From Thiotrichaceae bacterium (lineage in GTDB: Bacteria; Pseudomonadota; Gammaproteobacteria; Thiotrichales; Thiotrichaceae), in contig JALXAX010000147.1 of the NCBI GenBank assembly GCA_026991755.1, forward strand, positions 1-45,562: a stretch of DNA of 45,562 bases, read 5' to 3'. The notes beneath the pieces were generated by a model. The model saw only the letters and a program-made list of their open reading frames with translations, searched no databases and was not told the DNA's origin. Every line of letters begins with the position of its first letter. Within the stretch, counting starts at the first letter, position 1. The position numbers and the translations under genes were made by a program. Of the stretch, positions 35,720 to 41,641 are shown one piece after another.

Positions 35720-35729
35720 TGTTTAGCCC

Positions 35730-35789
35730 TAGGATTTTGTTCTTTTATGCTTTAGCGACAACATTCCATGCTGTCCGCGAGTTATCCTA
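35730..35789 (-). promoter_or_regulatory. Structured leader just upstream of the giant gene
   Basis: On the minus strand GACAGCA (35769-35775) can pair with TGTTGTC (35757-35763) around a 5-nt loop, with a further GC/GC pair after a bulged G. An outer 6-bp helix pairs TAGGAT (35784-35789) with ATCCTA (35730-35735), which lies directly against the AGGG Shine-Dalgarno. The arrangement could shield the ribosome site. It is not a riboswitch class that I recognise, although the CGCTAAAGC after the hairpin faintly recalls c-di-GMP-I aptamers. I saw no convincing promoter upstream. Confidence 0.35.
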
Positions 35790-35804
35790 AATCAACCAAG
35801 CTTT

Positions 35805-35873
35805 TTAAAACGATTGTTTGAAACCAATGCCTATATTTACAGAGCTGGTTTTAGCCACAAAACACCACCTCAT
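35805..35873 (-). pseudogene. Possible 3' remnant of an outer-membrane beta-barrel gene
   Basis: On the minus strand a short open segment ends VAKTSSVNIGIGFKQSF and then TAA. Alternating hydrophobic residues and a terminal phenylalanine are the C-terminal beta-signature recognised by the BAM machinery. Nothing barrel-like precedes it: the upstream frame (to 36002) is a low-complexity hydrophobic translation. It may be the tail of a decayed gene or chance. Confidence 0.2.
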
Positions 35874-36081
35874 AAATAATATGCAAAAAGAATATAACAT
35901 ATTTTTATTAATAGCCAACAGAATAGAACGATGGTATGAATTTATCGTCGAAAGATACACCATAGGGTGTGCGATGAGTAAGAAAACAACCAGTGTAGAC
36001 AACGAAGAACATCTTTCCCATCTCTACGGTTTTTTATATAACCATCGACAATCACCTGAGCAAAAACGGAAAGGTTTATAA
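35818..36081 (+). CDS. Doubtful small hypothetical ORF (87 aa)
   Basis: An 87-codon ORF lies in an A+T-rich stretch between two degraded genes. Its translation (starting MKPMPIFTELVLATK and ending HRQSPEQKRKGL) has no signal peptide, membrane segment or motif I recognise, and I see no good Shine-Dalgarno before its ATG. It overlaps an opposite-strand frame of similar length. A shorter version could begin at the internal ATG before SKKTTSVDNEEH. It is more likely remnant or chance sequence than a gene. Confidence 0.2.
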   Translation: MKPMPIFTELVLATKHHLINNMQKEYNIFLLIANRIERWYEFIVERYTIGCAMSKKTTSVDNEEHLSHLYGFLYNHRQSPEQKRKGL

Positions 36082-36083
36082 AC

Positions 36084-36395
36084 GTCAACCAGAAAAAAGT
36101 CACTCACTGTATTAACACCAAACAACAGTTTTTCGATGATAATGCTAAGTCGCTAATAGATGCACACGGCAGGGCAGATGATGGTCTTATGGGATTCTCC
36201 ACCAGCGGAAATTCTAAAGACTTAATGGAAGGTTATCGCAAAGCAAAAGAGCTGGGTATATTGACCTTCGGCATGGCTGGCGGTAATCGTATTATTGATA
36301 TGTGGTGGCATTATTGGCAATCAGCGTTTCTGACCGCGTGTTTAGTGAAACTCGAAGCCCTTGGGGAGAGTAGTCTAATGATGATTTTTTTATGA
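36084..36395 (+). pseudogene. Remnant of a GmhA-like SIS-domain isomerase with internal deletion
   Basis: In one frame, with no start codon upstream, the sequence reads INTKQQFFDDNAKSLIDA and then directly HGRADDGLMGFSTSGNSKDL, followed by KELGILTFGMAGGN (to 36287). The first piece matches the N-terminal helix of phosphoheptose isomerases (GmhA/DiaA-type SIS proteins). The second matches the region near the second half of the SIS domain with its G-x-STSGNS phosphosugar loop. In intact family members some 85-90 residues separate these pieces, including the first G-N-G-G-S-A loop. After GGN the homology stops and an unrelated tail runs to a TGA. An intact enzyme would act in heptose or lipopolysaccharide precursor synthesis; this copy cannot. 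Confidence 0.7.
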
Positions 36396-36414
36396 AAACA
36401 CTGGAAAACCGAGC

Positions 36415-36460
36415 ATAAAAAAAGCCCTATTACAACCATAAACGATTGATAATAAGGCTT
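36415..36460 (-). terminator. Rho-independent terminator downstream of tRNA(CAU)
   Basis: On the minus strand AAGCCTTATTA (36450-36460) pairs with TAATAGGGCTT (36422-36432) over 11 bp with one G-U pair, followed by a run of seven T. It ends the tRNA transcript 7 nt after the CCA and insulates it from the giant gene. Confidence 0.85.
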
Positions 36461-36467
36461 ATATATA

Positions 36468-36544
36468 TGGTGGGCCTGGAAGGACTCGAACCTTCGACCA
36501 ACGGATTATGAGTCCGGTGCTCTAACCAACTGAGCTACAGGCCC
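36468..36544 (-). tRNA. tRNA with CAU anticodon, probably tRNA-Ile2 (lysidine type)
   Basis: A 77-nt cloverleaf with encoded CCA. The acceptor stem GGGCCTG pairs with CAGGCCC, the D-arm is GTAGCTCAGTTGGTTAGAGC, the anticodon loop is CTCATAA, the variable loop includes TTGGTCG, and the T-arm is GGTTCGAGTCC. The CAU anticodon fits elongator Met, initiator Met or Ile2. The first base pair is G-C, which excludes the initiator. The variable region and the position behind rpoD resemble Ile2 tRNAs, whose C34 is changed to lysidine by TilS to read AUA. Elongator tRNA-Met is the alternative. Confidence 0.95.
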
Positions 36545-36572
36545 TTTGCTTTGCTCTGATGAGCAAGGGCTT

Positions 36573-36605
36573 AAAATTGGATAGGTAAGCTACTTATCCA
36601 ATTTT
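36573..36605 (-). terminator. Terminator-like hairpin between rpoD and the tRNA gene
   Basis: On the minus strand AAAATTGGATA and TATCCAATTTT form an 11-bp stem around an 11-nt loop, with the T tract inside the right arm. A second, smaller hairpin (36623-36638, GTAGATA/TATCTAC with a 2-nt loop) lies between it and the rpoD stop. Together they probably attenuate or end the rpoD transcript. Confidence 0.55.
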
Positions 36606-36652
36606 AATTAAGCTTTTTAGAAGTAGATAGTTATCTACTAACCGCCCTATTA

Positions 36653-38497
36653 TTAGTCAGGGCGAGGCGGTGTATCACCGTCTGTTTCTAAGAAGCTGCG
36701 TAGCATATCTGATCGTGTGGGATGACGCAATTTTCTTAGCGCTTTTGCTTCAATTTGTCGTATACGCTCACGGGTTACGTCAAATTGTTTGCCTACTTCT
36801 TCTAGCGTGTGGTCGGTATTCATATCGATACCGAAACGCATACGAAGTACTTTGGCTTCGCGAGAGGTTAAGCTGCTAAGGGCTTCACGTGTTGTTCCTG
36901 ATAGATTACTGCTGGTTGCTTTGTCTACGGGTGACAATACATTACCGTCTTCGATGAAATCGCCTAATGATGAGTCTTCGTCATCTCCTATGGGTGTTTC
37001 CATTGAGATAGGTTCTTTAGCAATTTTTAGTACTTTACGAACTTTGCTTTCTGGCATGTCCATTTCAATCGCTAATTCTTCGGGTAATGCTTCTCTGCCT
37101 TTCTCTTGTAGTAGTTTACGAGAGATTCGGTTGAGTTTATTGATGGTCTCGATCATGTGAACGGGGATACGAATAGTTCGTGCCTGATCCGCTATAGAGC
37201 GTGTAATCGCCTGACGAATCCACCATGTCGCATAGGTTGAGAACTTGTAACCACGGCGATATTCGAACTTGTCTACCGCTTTCATTAGACCGATATTGCC
37301 TTCCTGAATAAGGTCGAGGAACTGTAAACCACGGTTGGTGTATTTTTTTGCAATAGAGATAACTAATCGTAGGTTTGCTTCGACCATTTCCTTTTTTGCA
37401 CGACGTGCTTTGGCTTGGCCTACCGAAACATTACGGTTGATTTCTTTTATCTCTGTGATGCTTAAGCGTGTTTGCTCCTCCATCTTCTTAAGTTCTGCCT
37501 GTACCGCTTGTACATCTTCTTTGTAGGTTTCTAATGATTCACGATCTGACTCATGATCTTTTAACCACTCATCTATCCAATCTAAATTGGTTTCATTCTT
37601 AGGGAAAGAGGTGATGAAGTCTTTACGTGTCATTTTTCCGTACTTTACACAAAGCTTTAGGGCTTCACGCTCGTAAGCACGAATTTGATTAATAACGCCA
37701 TTTAGGCGAATGGTAAACTCATCAATAATGAGCGGTGTAAATTTAAACTCTCTAAGCTTATTGGCTTGCTCATCTCGTGCTTTTTGGAATGCTTCAGCAT
37801 CACCACAATCACAGGCTTCACAAACAGCTTTATGGTAACCACGTAAGATTTCGAACTGTTCTTTGACATTTTCTGGATCAAGGCCATTATCAATGACTTC
37901 TTCCTCTTCGTCCTCTTCTTCATCTTTCTTATCATCAGCCGATTTAACGTTAGGACGTTGAATGCCAGGGTCCTCTGCATCAGGATCAACAAAGGCAAGA
38001 ATAATGTCTGTTAAGCGCATTTCTTCAGCTTCGTACTTGTCGAATTTCTCAAGTAATAGACCGGTTGAACTTGGGCAACAGATTAGGGAATCACGAACAT
38101 CTGCTAAGCCTTCTTCGATACGAATGGCAATTTCAATTTCGCCTTCACGAGTCAATAGCTCAACCGTTCCCATCTCACGCATATACATACGCACGGGGTC
38201 TGTTGTTCTGCCGAAGTTTTCTACGTTTGCGATGGCTGCTGCTGCTTCTTCTGCTGCATCGTCATCGTCAGATACGTTGTCGTCATTTAGGATGTCATCG
38301 GTTTCTTCTGGTGCGTTTTCATGGACTTTGATTCCCATGTCACCAATCATGCTAACGATGTCTTCAATCTGTTCTGGATCAACAATAGAGTCAGGCAGGT
38401 GGTCGTTCACCTCGGCGTAGGTGAGATAACCTTGCTCTTTACCTTTGGCGATCAGTTTTTGCAAACTAGTTTTTGTATTTTCTGTATCGTCGCTCAT
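36653..38497 (-). CDS. rpoD: RNA polymerase primary sigma factor RpoD (sigma-70)
   Basis: A 614-residue protein close to E. coli RpoD in length (613). It directs core RNA polymerase to housekeeping promoters. Region 1.1 covers about 8-80 and ends in an acidic run ([10 protein letters not shown]). Region 1.2 starts near 98 ([13 protein letters not shown]). The gammaproteobacterial non-conserved region spans about 130-360 and contains a very acidic stretch at 189-200. Regions 2.1-2.4 run about 370-445 with the melting and -10 recognition motif [20 protein letters not shown], region 3 about 446-520, and region 4.2 has the helix-turn-helix at 564-590 ([20 protein letters not shown]). AAAGG lies about 7 nt before the ATG. 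It follows dnaG on the same strand with 277 bp between and has its own promoter. Confidence 0.98.
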   Translation of the reverse strand: MSDDTENTKTSLQKLIAKGKEQGYLTYAEVNDHLPDSIVDPEQIEDIVSMIGDMGIKVHENAPEETDDILNDDNVSDDDDAAEEAAAAIANVENFGRTTDPVRMYMREMGTVELLTREGEIEIAIRIEEGLADVRDSLICCPSSTGLLLEKFDKYEAEEMRLTDIILAFVDPDAEDPGIQRPNVKSADDKKDEEEDEEEEVIDNGLDPENVKEQFEILRGYHKAVCEACDCGDAEAFQKARDEQANKLREFKFTPLIIDEFTIRLNGVINQIRAYEREALKLCVKYGKMTRKDFITSFPKNETNLDWIDEWLKDHESDRESLETYKEDVQAVQAELKKMEEQTRLSITEIKEINRNVSVGQAKARRAKKEMVEANLRLVISIAKKYTNRGLQFLDLIQEGNIGLMKAVDKFEYRRGYKFSTYATWWIRQAITRSIADQARTIRIPVHMIETINKLNRISRKLLQEKGREALPEELAIEMDMPESKVRKVLKIAKEPISMETPIGDDEDSSLGDFIEDGNVLSPVDKATSSNLSGTTREALSSLTSREAKVLRMRFGIDMNTDHTLEEVGKQFDVTRERIRQIEAKALRKLRHPTRSDMLRSFLETDGDTPPRPD

Positions 38498-38527
38498 GTT
38501 ATGCCTTTCTGAAAATTAGCCGGAAAT

Positions 38528-38556
38528 TATATATGAAAATCAGCCTATAAGTACAA
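38528..38556 (-). promoter_or_regulatory. Predicted sigma-70 promoter of rpoD
   Basis: On the minus strand TTGTAC (38551-38556) is followed after 17 bp by TATATA (38528-38533), overlapping a perfect TATAAT (38526-38531) at 19 bp. The start point would lie about 20-25 nt before the rpoD ATG. Confidence 0.6.
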
Positions 38557-38724
38557 TAAATTAAACTTATAGATGAGGTGATTATCAAAGGTATTAGCCC
38601 GACAAATATTAATTATTTTGAGCACATAAAGTTGGAAACCGCGGGATGATATTCTTTTAGAGCCTAACCACTTTTACGGTAGCATCTAAGCATAGGGCTT
38701 TGATCTTACTTTGGTTTTACCAGT

Positions 38725-38773
38725 ACTATTTTGACTTGCATCTAAAATAGTAACTAACTTGCGCCTTGCAAGT
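38725..38773 (-). terminator. Two inverted repeats after dnaG
   Basis: Just past the dnaG stop are ACTTGC/GCAAGT (38757-38773, 5-nt loop) and then ACTATTTT/AAAATAGT (38725-38751, 8 bp, 11-nt loop). Neither is followed by a T tract, so they may slow the transcript rather than fully end it. The rest of the 277-bp dnaG-rpoD gap shows only the rpoD promoter. Confidence 0.35.
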
Positions 38774-38774
38774 A

Positions 38775-40517
38775 TCAACGATTCCCTAATAAAGCAATTA
38801 GATCTCTCTTTTCAATATCGTCCAAACCTTCGGTACGTTCTTTATGCAATAAATTTTCTAATTTCAGTTCATGTGCCTTTTTACGAATCTGTCGTAAGCA
38901 GTCTTGAAACTCTTTGGTCAGCATCTCATCATCTTGCGATTCTGGCTGCCATTTCATCAAGCTAACTAGTGAGGCTTCATATTCTGTATTGCGCCATCTA
39001 TCAAGTAGACCCGCTGCGTTAACATGGGGATTCTCTTCAATGGTTTCAATGATTGTAGCTAAAAAATTGCATCCTGGCAGATCAAATAGTGCTATTTCTT
39101 CAGGATCTTCAACTTCTGCGACTAAATCTGGTTTAGTTAACAACAAAGTTATAGCAAATCTGACAGGTGTGTGGCGGACTTCACGATCACTCAGCCGTGA
39201 GAAGGATTGCTGTGGTTCAGTTTGAATCACACCAATTTTTCTTTGTTTTATCAGCCCGATATCTACTGAGGTTAGTTTTGCAACATCTGCCATTAGTTGA
39301 TCTTTGATGAGCGTGTCAGGCATATCTTTAACAAGTTTTCCCACTTCTTCTAGAAAACGTGCCTTACCTTCTCTATTACTTAAATTATATTGCTCTGATA
39401 AGTGCGTGAGCATGTAATCTGTTAATGAAACAGCATCTTGTATTAGTGACTGTTCAAACGCATCTTTACCTATCTTGCGGACTTGCGTATCAGGATCTTC
39501 TCCCATTGGCAAAAACAGGAAGCGGATTTCTTTGCCATCTCTTAATACAGGCAAGGCATTTTGTAAGGCACGCCAAGCAGCTTCTCGCCCTGCCCTGTCA
39601 CCATCAAAACAAAAGATAACCTCATGCACTGCACGGAAGATTTGTACAATATGATCCTTGGTAGTTGCTGTGCCTAATGTTGCTACCGCATAACTAATAT
39701 CAAACTGGGCTAAGGCGATTACATCCATGTAGCCTTCAACTACCAGTATTTGCTCAAGCTTTCGGGTGTTATGACGTGCTTCATAAAAGCCGTAGAGCTC
39801 TGTGCCTTTATGAAAGACCGAAGTTTCGGGGGAGTTTAAATACTTCGGTGTACCGTCGCCTAATACCCGCCCGCCAAAGCCAATAACGCGGCCACGCTTG
39901 TCTCTGATGGGAAACATGATGCGATCACGAAAGCGATCATATTGACCACCGTTATCTTTTTCAATAAGCAGGCCTGAGTCTAGCAGCTGTTGTACAGTAT
40001 ATTTTTGTGTAAAGTGCTTTAAGACATTATCCCAACCATCTTGAATATAGCCAATTTTAAAGCGTGATATTACGTCATGGCTAAGCTCTCGCCCTGATAA
40101 GTATTGTTGAGCTACCGAGCTGCGCGTTAATTGTTGTTGGTAATAACCAGCAACGTCTTCGAGCAAATCGTAAAGGTTGGCATCTTTTTTGTAGGCTTTG
40201 GGGGATTTGCCACCCTGTTCTCGTGGCACATCCAAGCCTTGTGATCTGGCGAGCGTTTCTATGGCTTCTACGAAATCCATATGCTCGTAGTCCATTAGAA
40301 AATTAATGGCGGTTCCATGCACACCACAACCAAAACAGTGGTAGAACTGTTTAATGGAGCTTACGGTGAATGAGGGTGTTTTTTCGGTGTGGAAAGGACA
40401 GCAGGCGGTGTATTCCCTGCCCTTCTTTTTTAAGGGCACTCTGGCATTGATAACCTCGACCACGTCTACGCGGGTGAGTAAATCATCAATAAAGTTTCTT
40501 GGGATGATCCCTGCCAT
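38775..40517 (-). CDS. dnaG: DNA primase DnaG
   Basis: A 580-residue primase (E. coli 581) that makes RNA primers at the replication fork in association with DnaB helicase. The N-terminal CHC2 zinc domain keeps ligands C40, H43, C61 and C64 (CPFHTEKTPSF and YHCFGCGVHGTA), as in E. coli. The RNA polymerase core includes DRFRDRIMFPIRDKRGRVIG near 194-213. The TOPRIM motif is VVEGYMDVIAL (E261) and CFDGDRAGREAA (D305, D307), the metal-binding acids. The C-terminal part (about 440-580) is the less conserved DnaB-binding domain. An AGGA lies about 7 nt before the ATG. In most gammaproteobacteria rpsU precedes it; here the neighbour is a divergent DUF2892 gene. Confidence 0.98.
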   Translation of the reverse strand: MAGIIPRNFIDDLLTRVDVVEVINARVPLKKKGREYTACCPFHTEKTPSFTVSSIKQFYHCFGCGVHGTAINFLMDYEHMDFVEAIETLARSQGLDVPREQGGKSPKAYKKDANLYDLLEDVAGYYQQQLTRSSVAQQYLSGRELSHDVISRFKIGYIQDGWDNVLKHFTQKYTVQQLLDSGLLIEKDNGGQYDRFRDRIMFPIRDKRGRVIGFGGRVLGDGTPKYLNSPETSVFHKGTELYGFYEARHNTRKLEQILVVEGYMDVIALAQFDISYAVATLGTATTKDHIVQIFRAVHEVIFCFDGDRAGREAAWRALQNALPVLRDGKEIRFLFLPMGEDPDTQVRKIGKDAFEQSLIQDAVSLTDYMLTHLSEQYNLSNREGKARFLEEVGKLVKDMPDTLIKDQLMADVAKLTSVDIGLIKQRKIGVIQTEPQQSFSRLSDREVRHTPVRFAITLLLTKPDLVAEVEDPEEIALFDLPGCNFLATIIETIEENPHVNAAGLLDRWRNTEYEASLVSLMKWQPESQDDEMLTKEFQDCLRQIRKKAHELKLENLLHKERTEGLDDIEKRDLIALLGNR

Positions 40518-40542
40518 TTAATGTCCTGTGAAATGAGGGTGA

Positions 40543-40571
40543 ATATTATTTGATTAAACCATTTTTACCAA
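40543..40571 (-). promoter_or_regulatory. Predicted sigma-70 promoter of dnaG
   Basis: On the minus strand TTGGTA (40566-40571) and TAATAT (40543-40548) are separated by exactly 17 bp. The start would fall near 40536, about 18 nt before the dnaG ATG. The -35 box touches the TGTGA-type operator at 40572-40587. Confidence 0.6.
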
Positions 40572-40587
40572 TGTGACTCGTGTCACA
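40572..40587. promoter_or_regulatory. CRP-type operator, perfect TGTGA-N6-TCACA
   Basis: The 16-bp palindrome TGTGACTCGTGTCACA matches both CRP half-sites exactly. Its centre (40579.5) lies about 41.5 bp before the start expected from the TATTAT box of the DUF2892 promoter, the class II activator position. It also abuts the -35 box of the dnaG promoter on the other strand. The Crp/Fnr-family gene some 400 bp away is a candidate binder. Confidence 0.7.
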
Positions 40588-40608
40588 TACCTACGCATCA
40601 AGCAGAGC

Positions 40609-40614
40609 TATTAT
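40609..40614 (+). promoter_or_regulatory. -10 box of the DUF2892 gene
   Basis: TATTAT stands about 37 nt before the DUF2892 start codon. At the -35 position (40586-40591, CATACC) there is no sigma-70 match, as expected for an activator-dependent promoter with the operator overlapping -35. Confidence 0.5.
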
Positions 40615-40650
40615 CACACTTCCTCAATAAAGAATGAACAAGGTTTAGTT

Positions 40651-40836
40651 ATGAAAAACGTAGGCTCAATTGACAGAATTCTTCGTATTATCGTCGGTAT
40701 CGCTATTATGGGTGCTGGTTACTATTTCAAAAACTGGTGGGGCGCAATTGGCGCTGTACCGGTATTGACTGCTTTAATGGGCTGGTGTCCTGCTTATACG
40801 CTTTTAGGTATTAAAACCTGTCCAGTTAATAAGTAA
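40651..40836 (+). CDS. Small DUF2892 (YgaP-like) inner-membrane protein
   Basis: A 61-residue protein of the DUF2892 family, which also forms the membrane part of YgaP-type rhodaneses. It begins MKNVGSIDRILRIIVG and has two hydrophobic segments (about 9-25 and 30-45) around a KNWW turn. The family signature GWCPAYTLLGIKTC carries two cysteines (C46 and C57). The start was set at the ATG at 40651, because AAGG lies 7 nt before it and the family always begins here; an in-frame upstream ATG at 40573 lies inside the operator. Exact biochemical role is unknown; neighbours in other genomes often link it to sulfur or redox metabolism. It stands alone, diverging from dnaG. Confidence 0.93.
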   Translation: MKNVGSIDRILRIIVGIAIMGAGYYFKNWWGAIGAVPVLTALMGWCPAYTLLGIKTCPVNK

Positions 40837-40853
40837 CCACCCTTACTTCGTTT

Positions 40854-40964
40854 ATTATCTAGCTTTTAATTTAGCTATTTGATAACACTCAGACCAAGCT
40901 CTTTCCCCCATGATACTTGGTCTGTACAACTACCCAAATCCGCCTCCATGATGGGTTTGGGTAG
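40854..40964. terminator. Hairpins between the convergent DUF2892 and Crp/Fnr genes
   Basis: Three inverted repeats stand in the 142-bp gap. TTATCTAGC/GCTATTTGATAA (40854-40884) is weak. CAGACCAAG/CTTGGTCTG (40890-40924) has a 9-bp stem. CTACCCAAATCC/GGGTTTGGGTAG (40930-40964) has a 12-bp stem with one G-U. None has a good T tract. They probably act as bidirectional transcription barriers. Confidence 0.5.
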
Positions 40965-40978
40965 CCCTTAAAGAAAGC

Positions 40979-41608
40979 CTACTTGTGCAGTGACTCCTTG
41001 AGTCTATTGATATCGACACAGTGTAGTTTACCTCGCTCAAGTACAATCACGCCATCTTGCTCTAATTTCTTAAGTTTTCTGCTAATAACTTCTCTACTTG
41101 TACCCAACTCTTCGGCAATTTCCTGATGCGTCGCTACTATTTCATGCTTCTCGCCACTTACATTACGCAGTAGCCAAATCACTATGCGTTTTTTCAACTC
41201 ATCAAAGGCTAATGAGTTGGCAAGGTCAATCACATCCGCAAAGCGCTGGCTCAATATAGCAATCACATAATCGCGCCAGGTTTCACTCTCGTTCATCCAC
41301 TGCTTCACTAATTTGGCGGGGATGGCAATACCTTCCACATCTGTTTTCGTTTCAGCAATTGCAGGGAACGCTTGCTGATTAAGAATACAACCTGCCGTCA
41401 ATATACAGGATTCACCCGCCGAGATATGATAAAGGCTAATACTACGACCATCTTCCGCGGGCTTATAAACGCGCACCACTCCCGAAGTAAGCACCACCAA
41501 ATCCGCACATACTTGGCCTTGATGACATACCACCATACCTTCAGGTACAGATATTTTCTTTACCCACGATTGGTTAGCTTTCAGAAAATCGGCAATACTA
41601 TTTTCCAC
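40979..41608 (-). CDS. Crp/Fnr-family transcriptional regulator, cysteine-rich
   Basis: A 209-residue regulator with a GTG start. Residues about 15-120 form the cyclic-nucleotide-binding-like beta-roll (VPEGMVVCHQGQVCADLVVL), 120-145 the dimer helix and 145-205 the winged helix. The recognition helix TSREVISRKLKKL has R172, E173 and R177 in the CRP-type R-E-x3-R pattern, predicting TGTGA half-sites. The beta-roll lacks a convincing cAMP-pocket signature (no G-E-x-x-x-x-R-S-A) but carries C28, C34, C68 and C74 (ESCILTAGCILN), so it may sense redox or sulfur species. It lacks the N-terminal cysteine cluster of FNR. It begins 33 bp after metH on the same strand and faces the DUF2892 gene, whose promoter holds a matching operator. 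Confidence 0.93.
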   Translation of the reverse strand: MENSIADFLKANQSWVKKISVPEGMVVCHQGQVCADLVVLTSGVVRVYKPAEDGRSISLYHISAGESCILTAGCILNQQAFPAIAETKTDVEGIAIPAKLVKQWMNESETWRDYVIAILSQRFADVIDLANSLAFDELKKRIVIWLLRNVSGEKHEIVATHQEIAEELGTSREVISRKLKKLEQDGVIVLERGKLHCVDINRLKESLHK

Positions 41609-41641
41609 TAGATACTCGCTCGCTCATTACAACGCTAACTA

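Noticed and set aside
1-35700. Many open frames of 60-120 codons on the plus strand and in other minus frames
   Set aside because: They lie opposite or across the single long minus-strand frame, have no Shine-Dalgarno or protein-like composition, and often consist of reversed TSP3 or TIG codons. They are shadows of the giant gene.
35730-35800. c-di-GMP-I riboswitch before the giant gene
   Set aside because: Only a CGCTAAAGC word recalls the aptamer; the second helix, tetraloop receptor and conserved GGCAAACC are missing, so I report only a structured leader.
35720-36467. Insertion sequence as the cause of the degraded intergenic region
   Set aside because: I see no terminal inverted repeats, target duplications or transposase-like frame; only the SIS remnant is recognisable.
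36653-38497. Plus-strand frames up to 152 codons inside rpoD
   Set aside because: They are antisense shadows of a highly conserved gene; their translations are Ser/Arg-rich reverse complements with no family resemblance.
40573-40650. Longer DUF2892 protein beginning at an upstream in-frame ATG (40573)
   Set aside because: That ATG lies within the operator and upstream of the -10 box, has no Shine-Dalgarno, and the family starts at MKNVGSIDRI.
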